DNA of 64,000 nt, from the NCBI GenBank assembly GCA_020635455.1, contig JACJZT010000004.1:62001-126000 (forward strand), written 5' to 3'. This document shows, in pieces, positions 1 through 9,165 of this stretch. Both the position numbers and the translations under genes were made by a program. Numbering within the stretch: the first letter of the stretch is position 1; every line of letters starts with the position of its first letter. Source of the DNA: Flavobacteriales bacterium. Its GTDB lineage: Bacteria > Bacteroidota > Bacteroidia > NS11-12g > UBA9320. The notes below the pieces were generated by a model that saw only the letters and a list, made by a program, of their open reading frames with translations, was not told the origin of the DNA and did not search any database.

Positions 1-3000
1 AGCAGAAAATTGCTCTGCAAAACATTCTGATATTGAAGAGATCACAAAGTCATTCAGGTCGGTGTTAAACGTTTTATGACATCCTTTCAAAAGGTTTTCA
101 GTTTCTTTTTTGTTGAGAGAAACGGAAAGCTGTTTAAAATCCGATTTATAAAATTTGGTTGCTACCGCAGGTTTGCAAAAGGCGAGTTCTGCTTTCCAAT
201 ACCCAAGTTCCCTTTGAAGGGTGTCTGAATTCGCAAATCTATTCAGTGCATCTGACCATTGACGATAAGAACTTGTTTTTTCATCCAGGTTACTTTCTTT
301 ACCATTATATATAGCCGAAACCAATTGAAGAATATCTTCAACCAGGATTCTCCACGACACTGCATCAACCACTAAATGGTGAGCCACTAAAAATAAACGG
401 TTGTAATCTTCTTTCTTATTTGTTTTGAGGAATACAACTTTGAACACCTCACCTTTTTCAATATCAAGGCTTCTTTGGTACTTTTCGCATGTTTTCTCAA
501 TCCATTCAGACACCTTTGTTTGTGAACCATCAATGATTTCTTCGACATAGAATACAGGCTCGTTTGATTCGCTGTAAACCTGCTTCCAATTACCGGAAGG
601 ATCCTTAAAGTATTTAAATCTTAACGCATCGTGATGAGAAAGCAATTGTTCGGTACATCGTTTCAGAACATTTCCTTCAATTTGTTTATTTGCTTTAAAG
701 ATCAGCGATTGATTAAAATGTGAAATTGACTTTGGCTTTTTATCGAAAAACCATAATTGAATGGGTGTTAGGCCGCAAGTTCCTGTCAATTCACCCTGCT
801 CCTGTGGAAGTTTTTTTAGACTTTCTCTTGATCCGATCAAATTCGATAATCGGGAAATGGTTTGGTATGTAAAAACATCACCAACCTGAAGCTCAAGACC
901 AACCTTTCGCGCTCGGCTAACCAATTGTATCGTTATGATGGAATCGCCACCCAGTTCAAAGAAATTATCGTGAATGCCGATTTTATCAGAATCAAGAAGT
1001 TCTTCCCATATTTTCACCAATTTCTTTTCTGTCTCGGTAATCGGCTTCTTATATTCTTCCCTTTCCCTACTTTCAATTGGTAAACTAAGAAGTTTTCGAT
1101 TGTCAATTTTTCCGTTTGGAAGCAATTGAAATTCTTCAACATGAATCATAGCCGAAGGAATCAAATAATCCGGAAGGATCCTTCTTACATAATCGAACTG
1201 TTCCTGTAATTTAAATTCTCCTGAACATTTTATAAAGGCAATGATCTGACTGTTCTCATTTTCATCCTTTCTTATTAAAACTACAACTTTCTGATTTTGC
1301 TCAACGGATTCAAGAGTTTTTTCGATTTCCTTTAGCTCTATCCGATATCCACGGATCTTTACCTGATCGTCTGTCCTTCCCAAAAATTCAATGACCCCTT
1401 CTTCTGTATAGCGAACCCGGTCGCCCGTTGAATACAACAACCCGTTGCCTCCAATCGGATCTTTTATAAACTTCTCTCGGGTCAGCTCCTCCTTGTTGAG
1501 GTACCCTGAGCTCACCCCCCGTCCTCCTATGTACAACTCTCCGGGGACTCCGATCCCACTCAACGTCTTGCTTTCACTCAGCACGTAAACCACCGTGTTG
1601 CCAAAAGGGGCTCCTATGGGTACCGTCCTTGGATAGGCTCCCTCGCGGGGGACACGGTACAACAACTTGCCGATCGTCGTCTCCGTCGGGCCATAGTGGT
1701 TGATCACCTCACAACTCCCTGAAAGGCCATAGATCCTCTCTACGATCCTGCCCGATAAGGCCTCCCCTCCAAAGATCAACTGACTTTTCGGAAGCAACAT
1801 CTCCTCCCCTTCACTCAAAGCCTCCCAATGAGACGGTACGATCTTTAAACAATCGATCCCCTGCCTTGTAAAATACTCCCGTAGGTATACACTATCGCTG
1901 CTGCGGGTTTTGCTCATAACGTGCAAGGTACCCCCGCTCAAAAGCGATCCATATACTACCGTATTGCCCAAATCCGTCGCAATGCTCGATACCAAAGCAT
2001 AGCTTTTGTTCTTGCTTATCGAAATTTTGTCCTCAAGTCCGCTTACATAATCCATCACCTGATCGTGCGTGATCTTCACTCCCTTCGGCTCGCCCGTGGT
2101 ACCCGACGTGTAGATCACATACCCAAGATCCGAACCCTCAGGAACCTCCGGTAACGGTGTTGCAGAATACCTATCCACCTCCGAAGGGTCGATCACACGG
2201 ATCCCTTCCATCGGATGATCAAGGGACTTACTTACCAAAACCTCCGCGCCGCTGTCCCCCAACATGGACCGTACCCTGCCCGATGGAAATTCCAGATCGA
2301 TCGGTACATACGCACCACCGGCCTTCAATATACCCAGCATCCCTACCAGCATCTCTATGCCGCGATCCAGGTATAAACCCACCAAACTGCCACGACGTAC
2401 TCCTGAGTCCCGCAATCCCCTGGCAAGCTTCGTCGACCATGCGTCGAGATCACCGTAACTCAGTGTCCGGTCCTCAAACACAACCGCAGGCTCTTTGGAA
2501 CGTTCAACCGCCTGACGGCTAAAGGACGAAACAATCGTACTGCCCTGCGATACTTCCACAACCGAACGGTTCCAACTGCCACTCAAAAGCTCCTGCTCCT
2601 GATCTGACAACATCGAGATCGCTCCGATCTCCTGTTTCGGATCCTCCGTTACACGCTCCAGTATCGTGCGGTAATGCTCCAGCATCCTTGAGATCGTCTC
2701 CGCCTTGAATAGATCCGTCGAGTATTCAATGTGACTACTTAGTCCATCGGAATATTCGGTGAAGAAAAGAGAGAAATCGAATTTAGATACTTTTAGATCA
2801 AATTCCCTTCTGGAAATTACCAGACCCGGTAATTTGATCTTTTCGATCTCAGGTACATTGACATATACCAACATTGTTTGAAAAACAGGGTTTCTTGAAA
2901 TATCTCTTTCAATTTGCAGAGTATCCAGCACCCTCTCGAAAGGCACATCCTGCATCTCATAAGCTTCGGCAGCTGTATCCTTAACTGTTTTTAGAAAATC

Positions 3001-4152
3001 GACCACCTTTATGTTATCAGGTACTTCTGTCCTGAAAACCAATGTATTAACAAAAAAACCAATTAAGTTCTCAAACTCATGCTGTTCCCTGTTTGCAATG
3101 GAAGTACCAATACTTAAATCAGAAATACCGGTATATTTTTTAAGCAGAATTTTGTAACAGGCCAGTAAAGTGATGTACAGGGTAACTCCATTCGATTTAC
3201 TGAATACCTTTAGCTTGTTTACCAGTTCATTGTCTAGCTCAAAATTAAGTGTTGCACCATTTGAACTTAACTCTGATGGTCTTTTAAAATCAGAATAAAA
3301 GTTCAGATTCTCATAACCCTTGAGTTTCTTATTCCAATAACGGAGCTTATCCGCGGTTTCTTCGCTTTTAAAGTGGTCTTTTTGCCAATATACATAATCT
3401 TCATAATTGAATTCCGGCTCGGATAATTCAATTGGTCGATCGTTTAAAGTTGCATTAAAAATGCTGATAAATTCTTCAAGAAATATATGAAGTGACCATG
3501 CATCTGCTGCGATATGATGCATGGTTAGTATCAAAATGCTCTTTTCATCCTCTATATGAAGTATATCTGCGCGAAAAGGAAAGTCATTTAGCAGATCAAA
3601 TCTTTTCGAGGCACAGGAATAAATGATATCCTCCAAATGTTCGGTCTCCAAACCGGAACAATCCATAACATTCAATTCCCAATTATCGCTTTTTAATAAG
3701 CGTCGAAAGCCATGTCCTTCGTGCTCAACAACCACCGCCCTGAGTTGTCGGTGCTTCTGAATTAATTGTTTAAAGGTCCTCTCCAATAACTTTGTATTGG
3801 TTTTGCCTTTCAGGTCAAGCACAACCGGAATATGGTAGGCTTTATTATCACCAATTTTACTCAGAAACCAGAGACGTTCCTGTGAATATGAAAGAGGTAC
3901 TAATTCATCTGCTTCATTCTTTCGGTTCTGAAGTTCTTTTGTAGTTCGTACTCTTTGAATCGACTGTTGTTGTGATTTGAGAAATTCAAGAATGGAGTTT
4001 TTTCGGACTTGTATCTCTTGGAAAATTTCCTGATTGACTGTAAATCCCTTTAATAAATTGAATTTCAGCTTGTTGTCTTCAAAGAAAATATGCATCCCAT
4101 TTTGTTTTGCATATAAGAGGAACTCAATTATGTCAGAAGCCCTTTTGGTCAT
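1..4152 (-). CDS. Nonribosomal peptide synthetase, TubC-C-A-T-E, 3' end outside window
   Basis: The frame is open from an ATG at 4152 to the window edge (1384 codons visible), so the C-terminus is missing. Domains in order: an N-terminal TubC-like docking domain (about residues 1-55), a condensation domain of LCL look with LSYSQERLWFL and HH(212-213)IAADAW, an adenylation domain with YTSGTTGEPKG, YGPTETT and NGKID, a carrier domain with GGDSI (Ser1071), then an epimerisation domain with TPIQLWFF and HH(1258-1259)LVVDAVSW. Reading the specificity pocket by eye gives D-L-T-K-I-G-H-I-G-K, which I recall as very close to Asp codes; the E domain would then make D-Asp. It lies 8 bp downstream of the C-A-T gene, so the two are one operon. 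The A-domain core (about 1400-2740) is far richer in GC than the rest of the gene. Confidence 0.93.
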   Translation of the reverse strand, partial: MTKRASDIIEFLLYAKQNGMHIFFEDNKLKFNLLKGFTVNQEIFQEIQVRKNSILEFLKSQQQSIQRVRTTKELQNRKNEADELVPLSYSQERLWFLSKIGDNKAYHIPVVLDLKGKTNTKLLERTFKQLIQKHRQLRAVVVEHEGHGFRRLLKSDNWELNVMDCSGLETEHLEDIIYSCASKRFDLLNDFPFRADILHIEDEKSILILTMHHIAADAWSLHIFLEEFISIFNATLNDRPIELSEPEFNYEDYVYWQKDHFKSEETADKLRYWNKKLKGYENLNFYSDFKRPSELSSNGATLNFELDNELVNKLKVFSKSNGVTLYITLLACYKILLKKYTGISDLSIGTSIANREQHEFENLIGFFVNTLVFRTEVPDNIKVVDFLKTVKDTAAEAYEMQDVPFERVLDTLQIERDISRNPVFQTMLVYVNVPEIEKIKLPGLVISRREFDLKVSKFDFSLFFTEYSDGLSSHIEYSTDLFKAETISRMLEHYRTILERVTEDPKQEIGAISMLSDQEQELLSGSWNRSVVEVSQGSTIVSSFSRQAVERSKEPAVVFEDRTLSYGDLDAWSTKLARGLRDSGVRRGSLVGLYLDRGIEMLVGMLGILKAGGAYVPIDLEFPSGRVRSMLGDSGAEVLVSKSLDHPMEGIRVIDPSEVDRYSATPLPEVPEGSDLGYVIYTSGTTGEPKGVKITHDQVMDYVSGLEDKISISKNKSYALVSSIATDLGNTVVYGSLLSGGTLHVMSKTRSSDSVYLREYFTRQGIDCLKIVPSHWEALSEGEEMLLPKSQLIFGGEALSGRIVERIYGLSGSCEVINHYGPTETTIGKLLYRVPREGAYPRTVPIGAPFGNTVVYVLSESKTLSGIGVPGELYIGGRGVSSGYLNKEELTREKFIKDPIGGNGLLYSTGDRVRYTEEGVIEFLGRTDDQVKIRGYRIELKEIEKTLESVEQNQKVVVLIRKDENENSQIIAFIKCSGEFKLQEQFDYVRRILPDYLIPSAMIHVEEFQLLPNGKIDNRKLLSLPIESREREEYKKPITETEKKLVKIWEELLDSDKIGIHDNFFELGGDSIITIQLVSRARKVGLELQVGDVFTYQTISRLSNLIGSRESLKKLPQEQGELTGTCGLTPIQLWFFDKKPKSISHFNQSLIFKANKQIEGNVLKRCTEQLLSHHDALRFKYFKDPSGNWKQVYSESNEPVFYVEEIIDGSQTKVSEWIEKTCEKYQRSLDIEKGEVFKVVFLKTNKKEDYNRLFLVAHHLVVDAVSWRILVEDILQLVSAIYNGKESNLDEKTSSYRQWSDALNRFANSDTLQRELGYWKAELAFCKPAVATKFYKSDFKQLSVSLNKKETENLLKGCHKTFNTDLNDFVISSISECFAEQFSA

Positions 4153-4160
4153 TAAGCAGG

Positions 4161-7100
4161 CTAAATTACAAAGGTTTCCAGAATTTCGTCTTTATTTTCT
4201 TTGCTGGTAAATTGAATAAAATTACTTAAATCAGATATGTTTTGATATTCGAAAATGGTCTTAAGTTTGATACCGGTCTTGAATTGCTTGTTGACTCGTG
4301 AAACCATTTTCATTGCAAGAAGGGAAGTTCCCCCAAGTTCAAAAAAATTATCCTTTGTGCCGATCTTATCAAGATTCATAATTTCCTTCCAAATTTCGAC
4401 AAGAGTTTCTTCTGTTGGATTCTTTGGCGCAACAAACGCTCCCGATAATTGACCTTCTGCTTCAGGGTCAGGAAGAGACTTTTTGTCTATTTTACCGTTC
4501 GGGTTTAGGGGTAATTTTTCCATTTCCACCCACCATCTTGGTATCATATATTCTGGAATGTGTTCACGAAGAATTTCCTGAAGTTTGTGTTTGGTATAAT
4601 CTTTTTTCTTTTCTACATATCCCACCAGGCGACTCGTATTAGAGCTATCATTTTTTACTACAACAACTGAACGGTTAACCAAACCTGTTTGCTCAATAGC
4701 ACTTTCGATCTCTCCCAGCTCAATGCGATAGCCTCTTACCTTTACCTGATCGTCCAGTCGGCCCAGGTATTCAATCTCTCCTTCTTCCGTCCATCTGCCA
4801 AGGTCGCCGGTCTTATACATCCTCGCTCCTTTTTTCTCTGAAAAAGGATCCTTTAAAAATCGTTCCTTCGTTAAGTCTTCACGGTTTAAATACCCCCGGG
4901 CCACTCCCGCCCCCGATAAACAGATCTCTCCTTTTACTCCTATGGGAAGAAGGTTTAAGTCTTTGCCAACAATGTGTACCTTTGTATTGGAGATCGGACG
5001 ACCAATCGTGAGTTTCTTACCCTTCTCAAAACGGTATACTGTACTGTAGGTCGTATCTTCCGTTGGACCATATAAATTCCTTACCTCTTTGCCACTGCTT
5101 TCCAACTGCTGCTCCAGATAACGGCTCATCGGCTCGCCTGCTAAATTGATCGCACGTATGTTCTTTAAGTCTGTTCCCTCCTTGAACAAATACTCCATCA
5201 CCGTGGGTACCGTATTGATAAACACTTCCCGGTCTTCCCTGAGATAAACTCCACTCTGAAGACCACTCTCCAATATCCTGACCTCACAGCCACTGATTAG
5301 CGGGTAGAACATTTCAAATACCGAAAGGTCAAAACACATTGAGGTCCCTGCATACATCACCTTATACGATGTGTCTTTAAATTCCTCAAGGCTCCACTGT
5401 AAAAAAGCACTCAGGTTGTCGTGACCGATCACCACTCCCTTGGGTTGTCCTGTGGAGCCCGAGGTGTAAAGGATGTAAGCAACCGAATCCGGAGCAATCT
5501 TAACCTTTGGATTTTTTGATGAATGACCCGAAAGTTCTGAATCAAGGGCATCAACTTTAATAATGTCAAGTTTTTCGTAAGCACAATTTCCCGCCCTGCT
5601 GCTGCTGCAGAGAATCCGGTCCGCATTCACATCTTCAATCATAAAATTGATCCTTTCCTGAGGATAATCCGGATCAATGGGAACATAAGCACAACCCGCT
5701 TTTAAAATTGCCAATATACTTACCAGCATATCAAAATTACGATCGGTACACAAAGGAATTTGCATACCGGGCTTAACTCCATTTTTGATCAGATAATTGG
5801 CCAACTGATTTGCTTTGCTGTTCAACTCGCGGTAATTTATGGTCTCTCCCTTTAAAACAAGAGCGGACCTTTCGGGAGTTGATTCAACTTGACTTTCAAA
5901 TAAATCAATAAATGTCTGTTTGTAGGAAATTTCTGTTTCCGTACGATTAAATTCCTGCAACTTTTCCGATTCCTTATTGTTCAGTATTTGAATTTCAGAA
6001 ACCTTTTGATCACTTAATGCATCAAATTGACCTAAAATAAACAGTATACGTTTGCATATCAGATCGATCTCATATTCGCTGAAATACGTCTTAAGATAAT
6101 TGATGTGTATTTCGAGTTCTTTATCATCGCCGTATTCTCGCCAATTGATCTGTAATGGATTGTTCTCATCTTCATTCGCGAGACGAATAACCTCTGCTTC
6201 TATCTGTGATCCAAAATCAAGTTCGAACATAAGCGGTTCGTAATTCACACTGATTTGAAAAATAGATTCAACAAGCGCATTTATCTGGAGATCGCGGCTT
6301 AATTCACCAATAGGGTAATATTGATGCCGGTAATCGGATGCCTGACAGATTTTTACATTTTTGATCAGTTCATGAGTAGTTTGGCCGGGGTTATAACGGC
6401 CCACAAAGGGAATAAAACCGCTGAACATACCAACAATGTTTCTTAAAACCCTGGAACCTCTTCGATGTATAGGTGTTCCGAAAACAAATTTATCTTGACC
6501 GGTGGTTTTACCGAAATAAACTACCAGAGCAGCTAAAGTAAGTTGCTGAATACTGCAGTTGAATCGCTCAAGGGTCTTTTGGATCATCTCAAGTTCAGCT
6601 TCCTTAAGTTTGTAAACTTTTGTAGTACTTTGATTGAAACGAATGCTTGAATAATTGTAATTCGGAGCAATAAGACTTTCAGGTTTCTTACCAATTTTTT
6701 TGACCCAGTAATCCCTGTCTGCTTGAAACTGGTCACTATGAAGGTATTTTTCCGAATTCCTGATTTCTGCCAGGAAAGAAGGGAAATTATACTTCTCTAG
6801 TTCTCCGTTTATAAAAGATCTATACTTTGAGGCAACATAATTCACAAAAATTATAAAGCCATAACCGTCTGTGATCAAATGGTGATATTTTCCATAAAAC
6901 CAGTACGTGTTGTCATTGATCTTCAATAAATAATGTTCGAACAATTTCGTATTCCTGCTTATCTCAAAAGGTTCATTGATATTTTCTCTTAACCAGGTTT
7001 CAGCAGAACGCTCAGGCTTGTCCTCATAACAAAAATCCCTTAAGGTTAAATCAACCTCCTTAAACTGTGCATCAATGCGAATATTCGGTTCAGATTCTGA

Positions 7101-7295
7101 AGCATCGAATCGCATTGAAAAGGCATCAAAATGTTCTCCGGCACTCTTTACGGCTTGCGTAAACAAATCAAGATTGAGTTGCCCATGAAGTTTTATATAA
7201 CCACCAATATTATACTTAGCCCCAGGAAAAAGGGCCTGATCAACAAATACGTCTTTTTGTGAATAATGTAATGGAAGTATACTTTCTCCGCCCAT
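4161..7295 (-). CDS. Nonribosomal peptide synthetase, C-A-T (1044 aa)
   Basis: One complete module, first gene of the NRPS operon. The condensation domain begins almost at residue 1 (LPLHYSQKDVF) and carries HH(138-139)LITDGYG. The adenylation domain has YTSGSTGQPKG, a FDLSVFE core, YGPTEDT, YKTGDLGRW and NGKIDKK. The carrier domain has ELGGTSL with Ser991 as the phosphopantetheine site. The pocket code read by eye is D-L-F-N-N-A-L-T-Y-K, which I recall as an alanine code. A condensation domain at the start of the first module, with the YNIGGY type of N-terminus, suggests a starter C domain that N-acylates the first residue (inference); it could instead accept a peptide from another synthetase. 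No thioesterase or phosphopantetheinyl transferase is in view. Confidence 0.95.
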   Translation of the reverse strand: MGGESILPLHYSQKDVFVDQALFPGAKYNIGGYIKLHGQLNLDLFTQAVKSAGEHFDAFSMRFDASESEPNIRIDAQFKEVDLTLRDFCYEDKPERSAETWLRENINEPFEISRNTKLFEHYLLKINDNTYWFYGKYHHLITDGYGFIIFVNYVASKYRSFINGELEKYNFPSFLAEIRNSEKYLHSDQFQADRDYWVKKIGKKPESLIAPNYNYSSIRFNQSTTKVYKLKEAELEMIQKTLERFNCSIQQLTLAALVVYFGKTTGQDKFVFGTPIHRRGSRVLRNIVGMFSGFIPFVGRYNPGQTTHELIKNVKICQASDYRHQYYPIGELSRDLQINALVESIFQISVNYEPLMFELDFGSQIEAEVIRLANEDENNPLQINWREYGDDKELEIHINYLKTYFSEYEIDLICKRILFILGQFDALSDQKVSEIQILNNKESEKLQEFNRTETEISYKQTFIDLFESQVESTPERSALVLKGETINYRELNSKANQLANYLIKNGVKPGMQIPLCTDRNFDMLVSILAILKAGCAYVPIDPDYPQERINFMIEDVNADRILCSSSRAGNCAYEKLDIIKVDALDSELSGHSSKNPKVKIAPDSVAYILYTSGSTGQPKGVVIGHDNLSAFLQWSLEEFKDTSYKVMYAGTSMCFDLSVFEMFYPLISGCEVRILESGLQSGVYLREDREVFINTVPTVMEYLFKEGTDLKNIRAINLAGEPMSRYLEQQLESSGKEVRNLYGPTEDTTYSTVYRFEKGKKLTIGRPISNTKVHIVGKDLNLLPIGVKGEICLSGAGVARGYLNREDLTKERFLKDPFSEKKGARMYKTGDLGRWTEEGEIEYLGRLDDQVKVRGYRIELGEIESAIEQTGLVNRSVVVVKNDSSNTSRLVGYVEKKKDYTKHKLQEILREHIPEYMIPRWWVEMEKLPLNPNGKIDKKSLPDPEAEGQLSGAFVAPKNPTEETLVEIWKEIMNLDKIGTKDNFFELGGTSLLAMKMVSRVNKQFKTGIKLKTIFEYQNISDLSNFIQFTSKENKDEILETFVI

Positions 7296-7396
7296 ATCAG
7301 CTTTATGACCTATCCTTAGTGCTTTAATATTTTCCCAATGCTATTGAGATAAAAATTCCTTAATACTAGAGTTTTTAAAGAATTTTGATCCAATTG

Positions 7397-7426
7397 CAAA
7401 TCTAATGTATTTATCCATTTTAGCAA
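7397..7426 (-). promoter_or_regulatory. Candidate promoter of the NRPS operon
   Basis: On the minus strand TAGATTTG (7404-7397) matches the Bacteroidota -7 box TAnnTTTG exactly, and a TTG (7426-7424) lies 19 nt upstream, fitting the -33 element. Transcription would begin near 7390, leaving a leader of about 95 nt before the ATG at 7295. This rests on motif match only. Confidence 0.45.
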
Positions 7427-7709
7427 TGTTTTTAAAGGCTTTGGAACGTCATTAAAGTTTTATTTTTCAACCAAATTTCAGGTTTAGAGACAAATGCACG
7501 AAATTTTGTAACTTTTTTCTCCCGTAACAAATCCTGTAACATTATTGATAACTTGTAAGATGCTGAGAATGTTTACACTACGGCTTTCGTTTTTAAATTT
7601 GCGAATCATGGTTAAACTTTAAATTAGAAATTTTGTTAAGTATAATTAATTGTACATAATGTATCTGAGTTCGAATAATTTTAGCACAACACACTTTGCC
7701 TTAAAATCG

Positions 7710-7740
7710 TTTGAAGTCTTCTTTTCTATTTATAATTTCG
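7710..7740 (+). promoter_or_regulatory. Candidate promoter of the dar-type operon
   Basis: TTTG at 7710-7713 is followed after 19 nt by TAATTTCG (7733-7740), one mismatch from TAnnTTTG. A start near 7747 would give a leader of about 20 nt before the TTG start at 7766. The box at 7594-7601 is the alternative. Confidence 0.35.
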
Positions 7741-7765
7741 TGGAATATTCAAATAAATCTAAATT

Positions 7766-8251
7766 TTGATAAGAAGTTCAGTCACATTTTACATCCTGAT
7801 ATTTAGCAGTTGTTTATTCTTTAATTTCACTGTTAAAAGCGTTGACAAGGTTCGTTTTTTCAATGCATTTTCTTCTACCAATGCAACGGTCGTAAAAAAA
7901 GAACTTGAACATCTTAAAAATTTAAGTTTTGTTGAAAAGGAAGCCTACACCGGTGCTTTGATGATGAAAATGGCTGGACTTGAAGGAGGCGTTACAGAAA
8001 AACTCAAGAATTTTACAGAAGGAAAGAAAAAACTGGAAAATGGCATTACCAAAGACAAGAACAACATTGAATACCGGTTTTTAAGAATTGTGATACAGGA
8101 GAATTGTCCTATTTTTTTGAACTACAGTTCAAATGTTGAGGAAGATGCCCGATTTATCAAAAACAACTTCAATTCGCTGGAATCAGAATTAAAAAAGTTC
8201 GTTCTCGATTATAAACCAAAATCTGAAAATCTTAAGAAAGCAGGTTTATAA
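7766..8251 (+). CDS. Conserved exported protein of the dar/flexirubin-type operon
   Basis: This 161-aa protein starts at TTG (7766); no ATG is available before the hydrophobic N-terminus (residues about 6-22), which looks like a signal peptide. The mature part is helical and charged. A stretch reading NIEYRFLRIVIQENCPIFLN followed by an acidic EEDARFI segment resembles a small exported family I recall beside darA in flexirubin clusters of Bacteroidota. Its function is unknown. It heads the operon and ends one base before darA, so co-translation is likely. A periplasmic role linked to the exported product is a guess from context. Confidence 0.75.
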   Translation: MIRSSVTFYILIFSSCLFFNFTVKSVDKVRFFNAFSSTNATVVKKELEHLKNLSFVEKEAYTGALMMKMAGLEGGVTEKLKNFTEGKKKLENGITKDKNNIEYRFLRIVIQENCPIFLNYSSNVEEDARFIKNNFNSLESELKKFVLDYKPKSENLKKAGL

Positions 8252-8252
8252 G

Positions 8253-9164
8253 ATGTCTGATACCAAAAAAATACTTGTAATTTTTTATTCTCAAAGTGGA
8301 CAGTTAAAAACCATATTGGAAAATTTCGTCAAACCATTTACAGAACAGGGTCACGAAATTGATCAGTTAGAAATAAAACCAACAAATCCGTACAAATTCC
8401 CATGGACAAGCAGGCGTTTTTTTGATGCCATGCCTGAAAGTGTTCTCGGTATTGGCTGTGAGATACAGGAACCTGTTTTCAAATTTAAACAGTATGATCT
8501 TGTTATTATTGGATATCAACCCTGGTTTTTGTCACCAAGTATTCCGGCACTTTCGATACTGAAGCATCCCAAATTTGCTGAAATTGCAAGAAACACACCA
8601 TTGGTCAGCATCATCGGCGCCCGTAATATGTGGCTGAATGCTCATGTCCGTTTTAAAGAACATTTAGGCAAAATTGGTGTAAAGTATGTTGGAAACATTG
8701 TTTTCAGGGATAGAAATCCGAATCTGTTAAGTGCAATTAGTATTCAGTATTGGATGTTTAGTGGTAAGAAAGAAAAATTCCTGGGTATGTTTCCAAAACC
8801 CGGCATCAGCAATGAAGATATTGCATCCGCCGAAACTACCGGTAACACAGTGTTAAAACATTTAAACCATAATTCACTGCACCAATTACAGCAAGATCTG
8901 ATAAGGATCAGGGCTATTGAAGTAAACAGCACTTTGATGTTCATTGAAAGCCGTGCTTCTAAACTTTTTAAAGTATGGGCCAATTTTATTTTTGGCAAAA
9001 AAAACCGAACCTTCAGGCTTAAATTATTTAAGATTTATTTAATTATTGCCTTATTTGTAATTTCGCCATTTGTAATTCTGGTTTATCACATATTAATTAA
9101 ACCCTTTACATTGAAAAGGATTCGTTCAAGGATGGAGCAACATTTATCAGTACAATTAAACTAA
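8253..9164 (+). CDS. darA: DarA-like dialkylresorcinol biosynthesis protein
   Basis: The 303-aa protein opens with a flavodoxin-like strand and phosphate loop (ILVIFYSQSGQ, residues 7-17), followed by the segment NPYKFPWTSRRFFDAMPE that I associate with the dialkylresorcinol condensing enzyme family. A hydrophobic helix near the C-terminus (about residues 262-285) suggests membrane attachment. In dialkylresorcinol pathways DarA acts with the ketosynthase DarB in forming and aromatising the resorcinol ring; the exact split of labour is family knowledge, not visible here. The gene is one base after the exported-protein gene and one base before darB. Confidence 0.88.
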   Translation: MSDTKKILVIFYSQSGQLKTILENFVKPFTEQGHEIDQLEIKPTNPYKFPWTSRRFFDAMPESVLGIGCEIQEPVFKFKQYDLVIIGYQPWFLSPSIPALSILKHPKFAEIARNTPLVSIIGARNMWLNAHVRFKEHLGKIGVKYVGNIVFRDRNPNLLSAISIQYWMFSGKKEKFLGMFPKPGISNEDIASAETTGNTVLKHLNHNSLHQLQQDLIRIRAIEVNSTLMFIESRASKLFKVWANFIFGKKNRTFRLKLFKIYLIIALFVISPFVILVYHILIKPFTLKRIRSRMEQHLSVQLN

Positions 9165-9165
9165 A

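Larger units (their letters stand above)
7296..7765. other. Divergent intergenic region, NRPS operon / dar operon
   Basis: This AT-rich spacer holds no convincing gene. It contains the minus-strand NRPS promoter candidate at 7397-7426 and two plus-strand candidates: TAAATTTG at 7594-7601, a perfect -7 box, and the pair at 7710-7740. Its size leaves room for shared regulation of both biosynthetic operons, but I see no clear operator palindrome. Confidence 0.5.

Noticed and set aside
2157..2522. A 121-codon plus-strand frame and neighbours inside the NRPS
   Set aside because: It is antisense to the GC-rich adenylation core; its Pro/Ser-rich translation is typical of a shadow frame and the NRPS frame on the other strand carries all conserved motifs.
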